Assembly: GCA_018401465.1 (NCBI GenBank)
Contig: JAGYKE010000004.1
Coordinates: 1,705,857-1,769,856 of the forward strand
Origin: Aestuariivita sp.
GTDB lineage: Bacteria > Pseudomonadota > Alphaproteobacteria > Rhodobacterales > Rhodobacteraceae
Reading direction: 5' to 3'
DNA: 64,000 nt
The stretch's first letter is position 1. Each line of letters begins with the position of its first letter. The translations under genes and the position numbers were made by a program. The notes under the pieces were generated by a model. It saw nothing but the letters and a program-made list of their open reading frames with translations. It was not told the DNA's origin and made no database searches. Below, piece after piece: positions 16,625 through 24,876 of this stretch.

Positions 16625-17066
16625 GCAGACGAACCCGACGTAAGGTGCCGTCGGCACCGTGTCTGCCGAAGTAAACCGGGTAACCGCCAAGCCGGTTTCT
16701 GGATGCGGCCAGAAATCGGACAAACTCGGTTCGGGTGCATCCCTTTTTCTCATGAATGGCCGCGGTGATCGCGACCGCATTTGCCTGCTCGGGATCAACC
16801 GGTTTGAAGGGCGTATCCTGATAGAGCCAGGCCTCTCCCTGCTGCATGTCGATGTAGATACCGCCGACGTAGCCGACAACCTTGTCGTCTTTCAGAAGCG
16901 CCCGGTTGAGGCCATGCTCCAGATGATGTTTTGCCAGTTGGGTGCTGGTTTCGAGGGTGTAGTGCCTGAACGGCTGATGCCGCGACAGCAAGTCAAGCAG
17001 AAGGCCCAGCCCGAAGTAGTCCGACGGGATCTGGGCGGTTTTCAGATCAGACGTCTGACCGGGCAT
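16611..17066 (-). CDS. small protein with remote resemblance to RTX toxin-activating lysine acyltransferases (HlyC-like)
   Basis: A 151-residue protein with no signal or membrane segment. The N-terminal half (YFGLGLLLDLLSRHQPFRHY, then NRALLKDDKVVGYVGGIY) follows the order of the HlyC fold: LG...LL...H...R, a basic loop, then D-x-P-V/VVGY strands; the C-terminal half ends GGYPVYFGR..ADGTLRRVRLL. The His near residue 32 and Asp-Asp near 58 could match HlyC His and Asp residues, but I cannot prove it. ATG 17064-17066 is preceded by GAGGA at a good distance; the frame extends to GTG 17132. It could equally be another GNAT-like protein. If real, it is notable that an RTX-like gene begins at 63.8 kb, though far away. 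Confidence 0.4.
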   Translation of the reverse strand: MPGQTSDLKTAQIPSDYFGLGLLLDLLSRHQPFRHYTLETSTQLAKHHLEHGLNRALLKDDKVVGYVGGIYIDMQQGEAWLYQDTPFKPVDPEQANAVAITAAIHEKKGCTRTEFVRFLAASRNRLGGYPVYFGRHGADGTLRRVRLLTET

Positions 17067-17236
17067 GCTCGTATCCTCAGCGTTCCGCACTGTGCCTTGC
17101 CGTCTGTAATCCAAGCGATGCGGCTTTGACACCTTTCAGCGGACATGATGCACACTGAGCTCCCTTTCGGAGATCGATCAGGGACCGAAGCTGCGATCCG
17201 ACCTCTGCCGGTGTCCAGGCGCAAGGAGATCGGGAA

Positions 17237-17395
17237 ATGAAGAAACGCAGCAACCATGACGCGGGGTTCAATTCCCGTACTGCGCTGAAAGCCATGCGGG
17301 GCGCGCGCAAGGTGCCGGAACCGGCTGTCGGCAATGATGATGCAACAGACCGGAACAGCGGCGGTACAACTGCAGACTATCAACACTATGCATGA
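17237..17395 (+). pseudogene. remnant of an IS3-family transposase orfA
   Basis: A 52-codon frame with a strong ribosome site (AAGGAGATCGGGAA-ATG). Its first ~30 residues, MKKRSNHDAGFNSRTALKAM then RGARKVPEPAV, match the start of IS3-group OrfA proteins, which usually read K(R)HDAAFKA+VALEAL.GE+TV.ELA. After that the frame degenerates (NDDATDRNSGG...) and stops; no orfB or right end is seen. The left end may lie near 17140. It sits 4 bp from the tRNA-Glu CCA end, a common landing place for mobile DNA. Confidence 0.55.
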
Positions 17396-17399
17396 TGAG

Positions 17400-17474
17400 T
17401 GGCAGCCCGTAGGGGAGTCGAACCCCTCTTTTCAGGTTGAAAACCTGACGTCCTAACCGATAGACGAACGGGCC
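17400..17474 (-). tRNA. tRNA-Glu (anticodon UUC)
   Basis: On the minus strand the acceptor stem GGCCCGT pairs with ACGGGCT (first pair G-U), followed by discriminator G and an encoded CCA. The anticodon stem TCAGG/CCTGA encloses loop TTTTCAA, giving anticodon TTC; the T-arm is GGGGTTCGACTCCCC. The 3' end faces the accessory block at 11.7-17.4 kb. Confidence 0.95.
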
Positions 17475-17572
17475 ACTGGGTTTGGTGGGGCGGTGATTAT
17501 GAAATCGCCGCGCCCGGCGCAAGGGGAAAGTTGGGCCGTCGCCCCGAATTTTCCGAGGCGGGCCCGGGGCGC

Positions 17573-19318
17573 TCAGCCCTCGCTGAAGGCGGCGTCGTCA
17601 AGGCGCAGCTGCACGCTCTGCCGTCCGCCCCAATGGTTGAGGTCGAGCTTGCCTGCCACATGCACGATCGCCCCCTCGCGCCCCGACAGCGCGGGGCCGA
17701 GCGGGCCTTCGAAGGCACCGAAGGCAATGGCGTCGAGACTGCCGCCCATCCCGTCGGTCAGGCTCAGCTTGAGATGGCTCTCGCCCACCGTCCGGGCGAA
17801 GCGGACGCGCAGGCCGGGCAGGGCGAAGCGCGGGGCAGGGGCGGCGGCACCGTAGGGGCCTGCGGCTTCCAGCGCCGTGACAAGCTCGGGCGTCGCCGCA
17901 CCCGGCATGAGAAGCCCGTCAAGCCGCAGGTCGCGCGGCCCCTCGGCCCCGGCGCCCTGCCGGGCCAGCAGTGCGCTTAGCCGCTCCATCGCTGCCTCCA
18001 GCTGGTCGCGGCTGACCGTCAGGCCCGCGGCCATGCGGTGCCCGCCGCCCTTGATCAGCAACCCCTCGCGGGCCAGCTGTTGCACGGCAGCGCCAAGGTC
18101 CACGCCCGGCACCGACCGGGCCGATCCCTTGCCTTCGTCGCCGTCGAAGCCGATGACGACGGCGGGGCGGTTCGCGGCCTCCTTCAGGCGCGCGGCGACG
18201 ATGCCGACAACGCCGGGGTGCCAGCCCTCTCCGGCGGCCCAGACCAGCGGCGCGTCAAGGCCCCGCGCCTCGGCCTGGGCGAGGGCCGCGGCGCGCACCG
18301 CGGCTTCGATCTCGCGGCGCTCGGCGTTCAGCCGCTCCAGCCGTTCGGCCAGCGCCGCCGCCTCGTGCGGGTCGTCGGTCGCCAGAAGCCGCGCGCCGAG
18401 GTCTGCTTGCCCGATCCGCCCGCCCGCGTTCACCCGCGGCCCCAGCACAAAGCCCAGATGATAGGCCTCCGGCGCGCGGTCGAGCCGCGCGGCATCGGCC
18501 AGAGCCACAAGGCCCGCCCGGTCCCGCCGCGCCATCACCGTGAGGCCCTGCCGCACCAGCGCCCGGTTGACCCCGGTCAGGGGGGCCACATCCGCGACCG
18601 TCGCCAGCGCCACAAGGTCGAGCATCGACAGCAGGTCAGGCCCCTGCCGCCCGGCCCCGCGCATCTGCCGCCCGGCTTCGACCAGCGTCAGGAAGACGAC
18701 GCCCGCCGCACAAAGGTGGCCCAGATCGCCGCTTTCGTCCTGCCGGTTGGGGTTCACCACCGCCAGCGCGGGCGGCAGCGTCTCGCCGCCCAGATGATGG
18801 TCGAGCACGACGACATCCGCCCCTTCCGCCGCCGCCAGCGCCTCATGGCTGAGCGTGCCGCAATCGACGCAGATGATCAGGTCGTGATCCCGCGCCAGCG
18901 CATGCATCGCGGGGGCATTCGGGCCATAGCCCTCGTCGATCCGGTCGGGCACATAAAGCGTCGCCCGCCGCCCCAGCGCCCGCAGCCACCAGATCAGAAG
19001 CGCCGCCGATGCGCCCCCGTCGACATCGTAATCCGCGAAGATCGCGATGCGCTCGCGCCGGTCGACCGCCGCCAGCAGCCGCGCCGCCGCTGCCTCCATG
19101 TCGCGCAAGCTGCGCGGATCGGGCAGCAGGTCGCGCAGGGCGGGCTTCAGAAAGCCCTCTGCCTCCCCGGGGGCTACGCCGCGCCGCGCCAGCACCGCCG
19201 CCAGCGCACGGGGATAGCCGCCCGCCTGCACCAGCGCTTCCGCCGCCCGGTCAAGCTCCGGCCCCGGACCCACCCAGCGCCGCCCGGTGATGGATTGCTC
19301 AACGCCGAGGTAACTCAC
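17573..19318 (-). CDS. recJ: single-stranded-DNA-specific exonuclease RecJ
   Basis: A 581-residue DHH-family 5'-3' exonuclease acting in recombination and mismatch repair. Motifs seen: DYDVDGGASAALL near residue 96 (metal-binding DxD), VDCGTLSHEA, VVLDHHLGG near 170 (DHH), LGPRVNAGGRIG near 285, and the DHHA1 segment IKGGGHRMAAGLTV near 445, followed by the C-terminal OB-like domain. GTG at 19316-19318 is the start because AGGAGG precedes it by four bases. It is third in hom-glpX-recJ, 44 nt after glpX, the same association found in other alphaproteobacteria. Confidence 0.95.
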   Translation of the reverse strand: MSYLGVEQSITGRRWVGPGPELDRAAEALVQAGGYPRALAAVLARRGVAPGEAEGFLKPALRDLLPDPRSLRDMEAAAARLLAAVDRRERIAIFADYDVDGGASAALLIWWLRALGRRATLYVPDRIDEGYGPNAPAMHALARDHDLIICVDCGTLSHEALAAAEGADVVVLDHHLGGETLPPALAVVNPNRQDESGDLGHLCAAGVVFLTLVEAGRQMRGAGRQGPDLLSMLDLVALATVADVAPLTGVNRALVRQGLTVMARRDRAGLVALADAARLDRAPEAYHLGFVLGPRVNAGGRIGQADLGARLLATDDPHEAAALAERLERLNAERREIEAAVRAAALAQAEARGLDAPLVWAAGEGWHPGVVGIVAARLKEAANRPAVVIGFDGDEGKGSARSVPGVDLGAAVQQLAREGLLIKGGGHRMAAGLTVSRDQLEAAMERLSALLARQGAGAEGPRDLRLDGLLMPGAATPELVTALEAAGPYGAAAPAPRFALPGLRVRFARTVGESHLKLSLTDGMGGSLDAIAFGAFEGPLGPALSGREGAIVHVAGKLDLNHWGGRQSVQLRLDDAAFSEG

Positions 19319-19325
19319 GCAACCT

Positions 19326-19360
19326 CCTGCTTCTTCTCGTCAAAAATACGCAAAATCCCG
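19326..19360 (-). repeat. degenerate copy of extragenic GGGAT...GAAGAAG element
   Basis: On the minus strand CGGGATTTTGCGTATTTTTG followed by ACGAGAAGAAGCAGG resembles the conserved end (CCGGGATATTTG..AACCCGAAGAAGCAGG) of the elements at 46169 and 61751. It supplies the AGGAGG ribosome site of recJ. Confidence 0.35.
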
Positions 19361-19362
19361 CC

Positions 19363-20328
19363 TCAGACGACGGGCGAGCGGTATTCCATCCGGCGCACCG
19401 ACCCGGTCTTCGACCGCATCAGCAGCGTCGTGCAGGTGACCCAGCCCGGTTCGCGCCGGATGCCGGGCAGAAGGCTGCCGCCGGTCACGCCGGTCGCGGC
19501 GAAGATGACGTCCTGCGTCACCATCTCGTCGCGGGTATAGACGCGGGTCAGATCGGTGATGCCCGCGCGCGCGGCCCGCGCGATCTCGTCGTCATTGCGG
19601 AAGACAAGCCGCCCGAAGATCTGCCCGCCCATGCATTTGAGCGCGGCCGCCGCCAGCACGCCCTCGGGCGCGCCGCCGGTGCCCATGTACATGTCGATCC
19701 CCGTCTGGTCGGGTTCGGCGCAATGCATCACGCCCGCCACGTCGCCGTCGGTGATCAGCCGGATCGACGCCCCCGTGCCGCGCACCTCGGCGATCATCGC
19801 CTCGTGCCGGGGCCGTTCGAGGATGCAGACCGTGATGTCCGACGCCTTGCAGCCGCGCGCGGCGGCCAGCGCCGTGACGCGGTCGGCCGGGTCCATGTCC
19901 AGCGACACGACACCCTCGGGATAGCCCGGCCCGATGGCGAGCTTTTCCATGTAGGTGTCGGGTGCGTGCAGCATCGACCCGCGCGGCCCCATGGCGATCA
20001 CGGTCAGCGCATTGGGCATGTCCTTGGCCGTCAGCGTCGTGCCCTCCAGCGGGTCGAGCGCGATGTCCACGCCGGGGCCATTGCCCGTGCCCACTTCCTC
20101 GCCGATGAAGAGCATGGGCGCCTCGTCCCGTTCGCCCTCGCCGATCACCACGACACCCGCGATGTCGAGAAGGTTCAGCTGTGTGCGCATCGCGTTGACG
20201 GCGGCCTGATCGGCGGCCTTCTCGTCACCGCGACCGACCCAGGCCGCGCTGGCCAGCGCCGCCTGTTCGGCCACGCGGGCAAGGCCCAGCGACAGCATCC
20301 GGTCCTGAAAATCCACCTTGTCGGTCAT
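19363..20328 (-). CDS. glpX: class II fructose-1,6-bisphosphatase GlpX
   Basis: A 321-residue GlpX-type phosphatase converting fructose-1,6-bisphosphate to fructose-6-phosphate in gluconeogenesis. The metal- and substrate-binding motifs GEGERDEAPMLFIGEEVG (near residue 58) and IALDPLEGTTL (near 90) are intact, as are GTGGAPEGVLAAAALKCMGG and the late EMVTQDVIFAATGVT. Full length. It starts 12 nt after the hom stop, so hom-glpX is one transcript. Confidence 0.95.
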   Translation of the reverse strand: MTDKVDFQDRMLSLGLARVAEQAALASAAWVGRGDEKAADQAAVNAMRTQLNLLDIAGVVVIGEGERDEAPMLFIGEEVGTGNGPGVDIALDPLEGTTLTAKDMPNALTVIAMGPRGSMLHAPDTYMEKLAIGPGYPEGVVSLDMDPADRVTALAAARGCKASDITVCILERPRHEAMIAEVRGTGASIRLITDGDVAGVMHCAEPDQTGIDMYMGTGGAPEGVLAAAALKCMGGQIFGRLVFRNDDEIARAARAGITDLTRVYTRDEMVTQDVIFAATGVTGGSLLPGIRREPGWVTCTTLLMRSKTGSVRRMEYRSPVV

Positions 20329-20340
20329 GAGACGCCCTTT

Positions 20341-21627
20341 TCAAACATGTTCGATGCGCAACGCGACCGGGTCCTCGGTCACGACATCGGTGGCGCGCAT
20401 CGCCTCGATCGCCTCGTCGATCGCGCTGCGCGTGGTCTTGTGGGTGACGATCAGCACCGGTGCGCTGGTGTCGGCATGGCCATACTGCCGCATCCGGTCG
20501 ATCGACACGCCCGCATTGCCGAGGATTGCCGCCACCTTGGCCAGCGCGCCGGGCTTGTCCAGAAGCCCCATGCGCAGATAGAACGGCGCGGGAAGTTCGG
20601 ACCGGGCGCGGGGGGAGGCCTCGAGCGTCGTGGCAGGCTGGCCGAAGACCGGCAGCGACAACCCGCGCGCCAGATCGCAGACATCGCCCATCACCGCGCT
20701 GGCGGTCGGGCCTTCGCCCGCGCCGGGACCGCGCAGCACGATCTGGCCCACCGCGTCGCCTTCGATCACCACCATGTTGGTGCCGCCCTGCAACTGACCA
20801 AGGGGCGAGGTGTCGGGCACAAGGCAGGGCTGCATCCGCTGCTCCAGCCCCCGGCCCGTGCGCTGCGCCACGCCCAGAAGCTTGATGCGATAGCCCATGT
20901 CGGCAGCGGCGCGGATATCCTCGATAGCGATGCGGTCGATGCCTTCGATCTCGATGCCGCCGAAATCGGGCCGGGTGCCGAAGGCGATGGCCGACAGCAG
21001 CGTCAGCTTGTGGCCCGCGTCGATCCCGCCCACGTCGAGCGTCGGGTCCGCTTCGACATAGCCCAGCCCGTCGGCCTCGGCGAAGGCCTCTTCATAGGTC
21101 AGGCCCGCCGTCTCCATCCGCGTCAGGATGTAATTGCAGGTGCCGTTCATCACGCCCATCACGCGGGTGATGTCGTTGGCGGCAAGCCCCTCGGTCAGTG
21201 CCTTGATGACCGGGATGCCGCCCGCGACGGCGGCCTCGAACCGGATCTGGCGGCCGGCAGCCTCGGCCATCTCGGCCAAGGCCTGCCCGTGCATGGCCAG
21301 AAGCGCCTTGTTGGCGGTGACCACGTCCTTGCCGGTGGCAAGCGCTGCCTCGACCGCCGCCTTCGCGGGGCCTTCGTCGCCGCCGATCAGTTCCACGAAG
21401 ACATCGACGTCGTCGCGGCGTGCCAGCGCGACGGGGTCGTCTTCCCACGCGTAATCCTTCAGCGACACGCCCCGGTCCTTCGACCGGTCGCGGGCCGAGA
21501 TCGCGCTGATCGTCACCGCGCGGCCCGTGCGCGCCTGCAACAGCGCCGCATTGCGCCGCACGATCTTCACGACGCCGATTCCGACGGTGCCAAGGCCCGC
21601 CACTCCGAGCCGAAGGGGTGCTGCCAT
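20341..21627 (-). CDS. hom: homoserine dehydrogenase
   Basis: A 428-residue enzyme reducing aspartate-semialdehyde to homoserine for threonine/methionine synthesis. The N-terminal Rossmann motif is LGVAGLGTVGIG, then VTANKALLAMHG, GGIPVIKALTEGL, MNGTCNYILTRM and GIDAGHKLTLLSAIAFG around the catalytic Lys; the last ~80 residues (YLRMGLLDKPGALAKVAAIL) form an ACT domain that usually binds threonine. ATG 21625-21627 follows AGAGGA; GTG 21657 is a longer alternative. Confidence 0.95.
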   Translation of the reverse strand: MAAPLRLGVAGLGTVGIGVVKIVRRNAALLQARTGRAVTISAISARDRSKDRGVSLKDYAWEDDPVALARRDDVDVFVELIGGDEGPAKAAVEAALATGKDVVTANKALLAMHGQALAEMAEAAGRQIRFEAAVAGGIPVIKALTEGLAANDITRVMGVMNGTCNYILTRMETAGLTYEEAFAEADGLGYVEADPTLDVGGIDAGHKLTLLSAIAFGTRPDFGGIEIEGIDRIAIEDIRAAADMGYRIKLLGVAQRTGRGLEQRMQPCLVPDTSPLGQLQGGTNMVVIEGDAVGQIVLRGPGAGEGPTASAVMGDVCDLARGLSLPVFGQPATTLEASPRARSELPAPFYLRMGLLDKPGALAKVAAILGNAGVSIDRMRQYGHADTSAPVLIVTHKTTRSAIDEAIEAMRATDVVTEDPVALRIEHV

Positions 21628-21704
21628 GCGCGCGATCCTCTTGCCTGTCTGCCTCACGTGCCTCTAGCCGCTTCGCCGCAGCCGCGCAACCGCGCTGCCG
21701 GGCC

Positions 21705-22016
21705 TCAGTCGGGCGTTGTCGCCGCGTCGAGCCGCGTTCGCGCCTCGTCATCGACCACCGGCGCGGTCTTCAGGCGCTGGGCGCGTGCCTGCAGCGCGGC
21801 GGCGCGGGTCTCGACCGGGGCGGCGGCCTCAGTGCCCTGCGCGGGGTCCGTGGCGGTGACCGCGCGCAATTGGCCGATGGTCAGGAAACCGGGATAGTCG
21901 GCCTCGGCGATGGCGGGATCGTCGCGGCCCGGCAGGTCGGGCACCGCGCTGCAGGCGCCCAGCCCGATGAAGGCCAGCGCCGCGCAGAAGGCCGTTGAAA
22001 GCGCACGCGGGGTCAT
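21705..22016 (-). CDS. small lipoprotein of unknown function
   Basis: A 103-residue protein with a lipoprotein signal: MTPRALSTAFCAALAFIGLG followed by Cys, lipobox LGAC. The mature part is short, charged and Ala-rich (SAVPDLPGRDDPAIAEADYP, then helical ETRAAALQARAQRLKTAP), with no known domain recognised. A GTG at 22031 upstream is possible. It is divergent from the TetR gene and upstream of hom, 77 nt away. Confidence 0.75.
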   Translation of the reverse strand: MTPRALSTAFCAALAFIGLGACSAVPDLPGRDDPAIAEADYPGFLTIGQLRAVTATDPAQGTEAAAPVETRAAALQARAQRLKTAPVVDDEARTRLDAATTPD

Positions 22017-22041
22017 GCCCCTTTCTGGCACCCTGCCGCGT

Positions 22042-22063
22042 GCCCCGCAAGCGGGGCTTTTTT
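22042..22063 (+). terminator. terminator-like hairpin upstream of tetR gene
   Basis: GCCCCG-CAAG-CGGGGC followed by TTTTTT on the + strand, a textbook intrinsic terminator, but no + strand gene lies upstream. It may act as an attenuator or stop antisense transcription running through the lipoprotein gene. Confidence 0.5.
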
Positions 22064-22079
22064 CTGAACACTTGTTCAG
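22064..22079. promoter_or_regulatory. palindromic operator, probable TetR autoregulatory site
   Basis: CTGAAC-ACTT-GTTCAG has perfect 6-bp arms and lies 14 bp upstream of the TetR gene ATG and ~50 bp upstream of the divergent lipoprotein gene, the usual place for a TetR operator. Confidence 0.55.
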
Positions 22080-22093
22080 TTAACCTTGCCTCC

Positions 22094-22681
22094 ATGGCCA
22101 GAACCGCAGGCAGCCATTCCGACATCACAGGCCCGCGCATCCGCGACGCGGCGCTGCGGCTGTTCGCGCGCGAGGGCTATGCTGCCGTCTCCATGCGCCG
22201 GATCGCGGCGGATGTCGGGCTGCAGGCGGGCGCGCTCTATAATTACACGCCCGACAAGCAGACGCTGCTCTTCTCGCTGATGGAAGGGCACATGACCGAC
22301 CTTCTGGCCGCCTGGGAGACCGAGGATAAGGGCGCAACCCCGTGCGACCGCCTGCGCGCCTTCACCCAGTTCCACATCCGCTTCAACCTCGACCGCGCGG
22401 ATGCGGTCTTCATCTCGTATATGGAGCTGCGCAATCTCGACCCCGCGAATTTCCGCCGCCTCGAAGAGCTGCGCCGCGATTATGAACGCGCGCTCGAGAC
22501 GATCTTGTCGGACGGCATCGCCGACGGGTCCTTCGCCATCCGCGACCCCAAGATCGCCTCGCTTGCCGTGATCGCGATGCTGACCGGCGTGAACACCTGG
22601 TATCGCGCGGGCGGGCGGCTGAGCCTGCCGCAGGTGCAGGAAATCTACTGGGACATGGTGCGCAGCCTCGCAGGGGCCTGA
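22094..22681 (+). CDS. TetR family transcriptional regulator
   Basis: A 195-residue regulator. The helix-turn-helix spans residues ~12-55: RIRDAALRLFAREGYAAVSM, RRIAADVGLQAGALYNYTPD with YNYTPDK at the recognition-helix end, then an all-helical effector domain. ATG 22094 is used; the frame reaches back to 21995 through the operator. Adjacent genes (lipoprotein, hydroxyisobutyrate dehydrogenase-like) do not fix a regulon; the palindrome directly upstream suggests autoregulation. Confidence 0.88.
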   Translation: MARTAGSHSDITGPRIRDAALRLFAREGYAAVSMRRIAADVGLQAGALYNYTPDKQTLLFSLMEGHMTDLLAAWETEDKGATPCDRLRAFTQFHIRFNLDRADAVFISYMELRNLDPANFRRLEELRRDYERALETILSDGIADGSFAIRDPKIASLAVIAMLTGVNTWYRAGGRLSLPQVQEIYWDMVRSLAGA

Positions 22682-22807
22682 GCCCCCGAGCCCCGCCTGT
22701 TTGCAACCGGAAAGAAGCGCGACCGCGCCCCCTGAATGGTCGTTTTCAGACGCGACCGGACCATCGGCGCGCGCGACATCTGCGCCAAAGCAAAGGGAGT
22801 GCATCGC

Positions 22808-23764
22808 ATGAAAATCGGCTTCATCGGTCTGGGCAATGTCGGCGGCAAACTGTCGGGCAGCCTGATCCGCAACGGCAAGGACGTGACGGTCTTCGATCTC
22901 AACCCCGATCTGGTGGCGGGCAAGGTCGCCAAGGGGGCGTCGGCCGCGCCGTCCGCCGCCGCCTTGATGCAGGCCTGCGACGTCGTCATCACCTGCCTGC
23001 CCAGCCCCGCGGCGAGCGCCGCCGTGCTCGACGAGATGCTGCCCCATGTGGGCCCCGGCAAGGTCTGGCTGGAAATGTCGACGACCGATGCGTCCGAGGT
23101 GAAGCGTCTGGGCGGCGCGGTCATCGCGCGCGGCGGGGCGGCGGTGGACTGCCCCGTCTCGGGCGGGTGTCACCGGGCAGATACCGGCAACATCGCCATC
23201 TTCGCGGGCTGCGATCGCGCCACCTTCGAGCGCATCTTGCCGCTTCTGACGGTCATGGGCCGCCAGATCCTGCATACCGGTGATCTGGGTTCGGCCTCGG
23301 TGCTCAAGGTGATGACCAACTACCTCGCCACCGCGAACCTGCTCACGCTCTGCGAGGCGCTGGTGACGATGAAGGCCGCCGGGCTCGATCTCGGCACGAC
23401 CTACGAGGCGATCCGGATTTCGTCGGGCAACAGCTTCGTGCACGAGACCGAAAGCCAGATGATCCTGAACGGCTGCCGCGACATCCAGTTCACCATGGAT
23501 CTGGTGAAGAAAGATATCGGTCTCTTCCAGTCGATCGCCGAGTCGCATGGCGTGCCGCTCGAGATCAGCCCGTTGATGAACGCGATCTTCGACGACGGCA
23601 TCGCGCGCTACGGCGCGCGCGCCAATTCCGACGACATCATCCGCCGTCTGGAAGAGGCGACCGGCCTCGACATCACGGCACCGGGCTTTCCGTCGGAAAT
23701 GGTCGATGACGAACCCGAAGGCGAGGGGGCCGAGGTCATCGTGCGCCGCGCAGCCGCCGAATAG
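22808..23764 (+). CDS. NAD(P)-dependent beta-hydroxyacid dehydrogenase (3-hydroxyisobutyrate dehydrogenase family)
   Basis: A 318-residue protein. The N-terminal Rossmann motif is GFIGLGNVGGKLSG; the substrate-binding DCPVSGGCHRADTGNIAIF segment is near residue 115; the catalytic lysine lies in ASVLKVMTNYLATANLL near 170. These are the order and spacing of the HIBDH/tartronate semialdehyde reductase family. Length slightly exceeds the usual ~295 because of an acidic C-terminal extension (EMVDDEPEGEGAEV). GGGAG precedes the ATG. Exact substrate unknown. Confidence 0.87.
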   Translation: MKIGFIGLGNVGGKLSGSLIRNGKDVTVFDLNPDLVAGKVAKGASAAPSAAALMQACDVVITCLPSPAASAAVLDEMLPHVGPGKVWLEMSTTDASEVKRLGGAVIARGGAAVDCPVSGGCHRADTGNIAIFAGCDRATFERILPLLTVMGRQILHTGDLGSASVLKVMTNYLATANLLTLCEALVTMKAAGLDLGTTYEAIRISSGNSFVHETESQMILNGCRDIQFTMDLVKKDIGLFQSIAESHGVPLEISPLMNAIFDDGIARYGARANSDDIIRRLEEATGLDITAPGFPSEMVDDEPEGEGAEVIVRRAAAE

Positions 23765-23821
23765 GATTGCCGCGCGTCCGGTGCATGCGTTAAGCGCGGG
23801 CAGGACAGGGAGGGGCGCGCG

Positions 23822-24313
23822 ATGAACGACGGAGACGATTTGCTGGCACGGATCGAGGTCAGTCAGGCGCGGCGCTGGCTGGGCATTGTGATGCTCTATG
23901 GTTTGGGTGTTTTGCTGATCTATGTCGCCTTCGCGACGCCGCCGGAACCGGCCTGGCTCGTCTTTTTGATTGCGGCGGGTCTCGGCAGCCTCTGGATGGG
24001 CGAGGCCATGCGGCGCGGCACCGAAAGCGGGCTGGTCCTGACCGAAGCGGGTCTGTTCGACCGCGACGGCACCTTGCTGGCCGCCTTCGACGACATCCTC
24101 AAGGTGGAGCGCGGATTTCTCGCCTTCAAGCCGTCGAACGGATTTGTCGTCACCACCACCACGCCCGGCCAGCGGCGCTGGCGGCCCGGGCTCTATTGGC
24201 GGGTGGGCCGCCGCATCGGGGTCGGCGGTGTGACCGCGGCGTCGCAGACGCGCATGATGGCCGACCTGATGTCGGCGCGGCTCATGATCCGCGAAGGCCG
24301 TTTCGGGTCCTGA
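23822..24313 (+). CDS. conserved hypothetical membrane protein
   Basis: A 163-residue protein with two adjacent transmembrane helices (residues ~20-38, WLGIVMLYGLGVLLIYVAF; ~44-60, WLVFLIAAGLGSLWMG) and a cytosolic C-terminal domain of beta character (GLVLTEAGLFDRDGTLLAAF, DDILKVERGFLAFKPSNGF), reminiscent of the bacterial PH-like fold. Start at ATG 23822 after GGGAGGGGCGCG. It converges with the Tad genes, 8 nt apart. Function not recognised. Confidence 0.8.
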   Translation: MNDGDDLLARIEVSQARRWLGIVMLYGLGVLLIYVAFATPPEPAWLVFLIAAGLGSLWMGEAMRRGTESGLVLTEAGLFDRDGTLLAAFDDILKVERGFLAFKPSNGFVVTTTTPGQRRWRPGLYWRVGRRIGVGGVTAASQTRMMADLMSARLMIREGRFGS

Positions 24314-24321
24314 CCGCGGCT

Positions 24322-24876
24322 TCAGGTATTGCTGAAGATCACCTGCGGCGCGAAACGCGGGCGGGTGAAGACGAAGTTGTCCAGAACGGTCGTGCCGATC
24401 CCGATCTGGAAGGGCGGATGCCAGGTGTTCCAGGTCTCGACCAGGATCACGCGCTCCTCGTCGGGCATTACGGGGAGGCGATTCTCGATCTGGAGCATGT
24501 CGTCGTTCGTCATCGCGCCGATGCCGCCACCGCGGGCTTCGGACCAGTCGAAGTGGTAGCGGTCGGTATCGGCGTCCCAACGCACGACGGTGATGCGCAT
24601 CGACAGCGGCGAATTGGTGCGCGTCAGAAGCTGGGTCATCGAATACATCGAATCGATGTAGGTGTCGTTGAGCGCCCGCGTCTCGCGCGAGATGAGGTCG
24701 GCGATGGTATAGGCCGCCTTGAGGTTCACCGCGCTTTGCCGGTAGGCATCGAAGAAGGCATAGCCCCCGCAATAGGTCCAGAACAGCAAGGGCGCCATGA
24801 GCGCGAATTCCACGGTGACGCTGCCGCGCGTGTCGTCGCGGAAGGCCCGCAGGTGGCGGATCAGACGGCCCAGCAT
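24322..24876 (-). CDS. TadE-like pilus/secretion protein
   Basis: A 184-residue protein. A basic N-terminus is followed by the pseudopilin-like segment RGSVTVEFALMAPLLFWTYC (residues ~18-37), a single membrane helix, then a periplasmic domain. TadE/TadF proteins are minor pseudopilins of the Tad tight-adherence pilus, processed by prepilin peptidase. The start shares one base with the stop of the upstream TadE-like gene (TGATG). The three genes 24322-27136 form one operon; the rest of the tad cluster is not in this window. Confidence 0.82.
   Translation of the reverse strand: MLGRLIRHLRAFRDDTRGSVTVEFALMAPLLFWTYCGGYAFFDAYRQSAVNLKAAYTIADLISRETRALNDTYIDSMYSMTQLLTRTNSPLSMRITVVRWDADTDRYHFDWSEARGGGIGAMTNDDMLQIENRLPVMPDEERVILVETWNTWHPPFQIGIGTTVLDNFVFTRPRFAPQVIFSNT

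Noticed and set aside
17250-17272. tRNA T-arm-like sequence GGGGTTCAATTCCC upstream of tRNA-Glu
   Set aside because: It lies in the orfA remnant where homologous coding sequence explains it, on the strand opposite to the tRNA, and lacks the rest of a tRNA or att repeat.
21995-22093. N-terminal extension of the TetR gene
   Set aside because: It would run through the terminator-like hairpin and operator; ATG 22094 starts at the usual TetR N-terminus.
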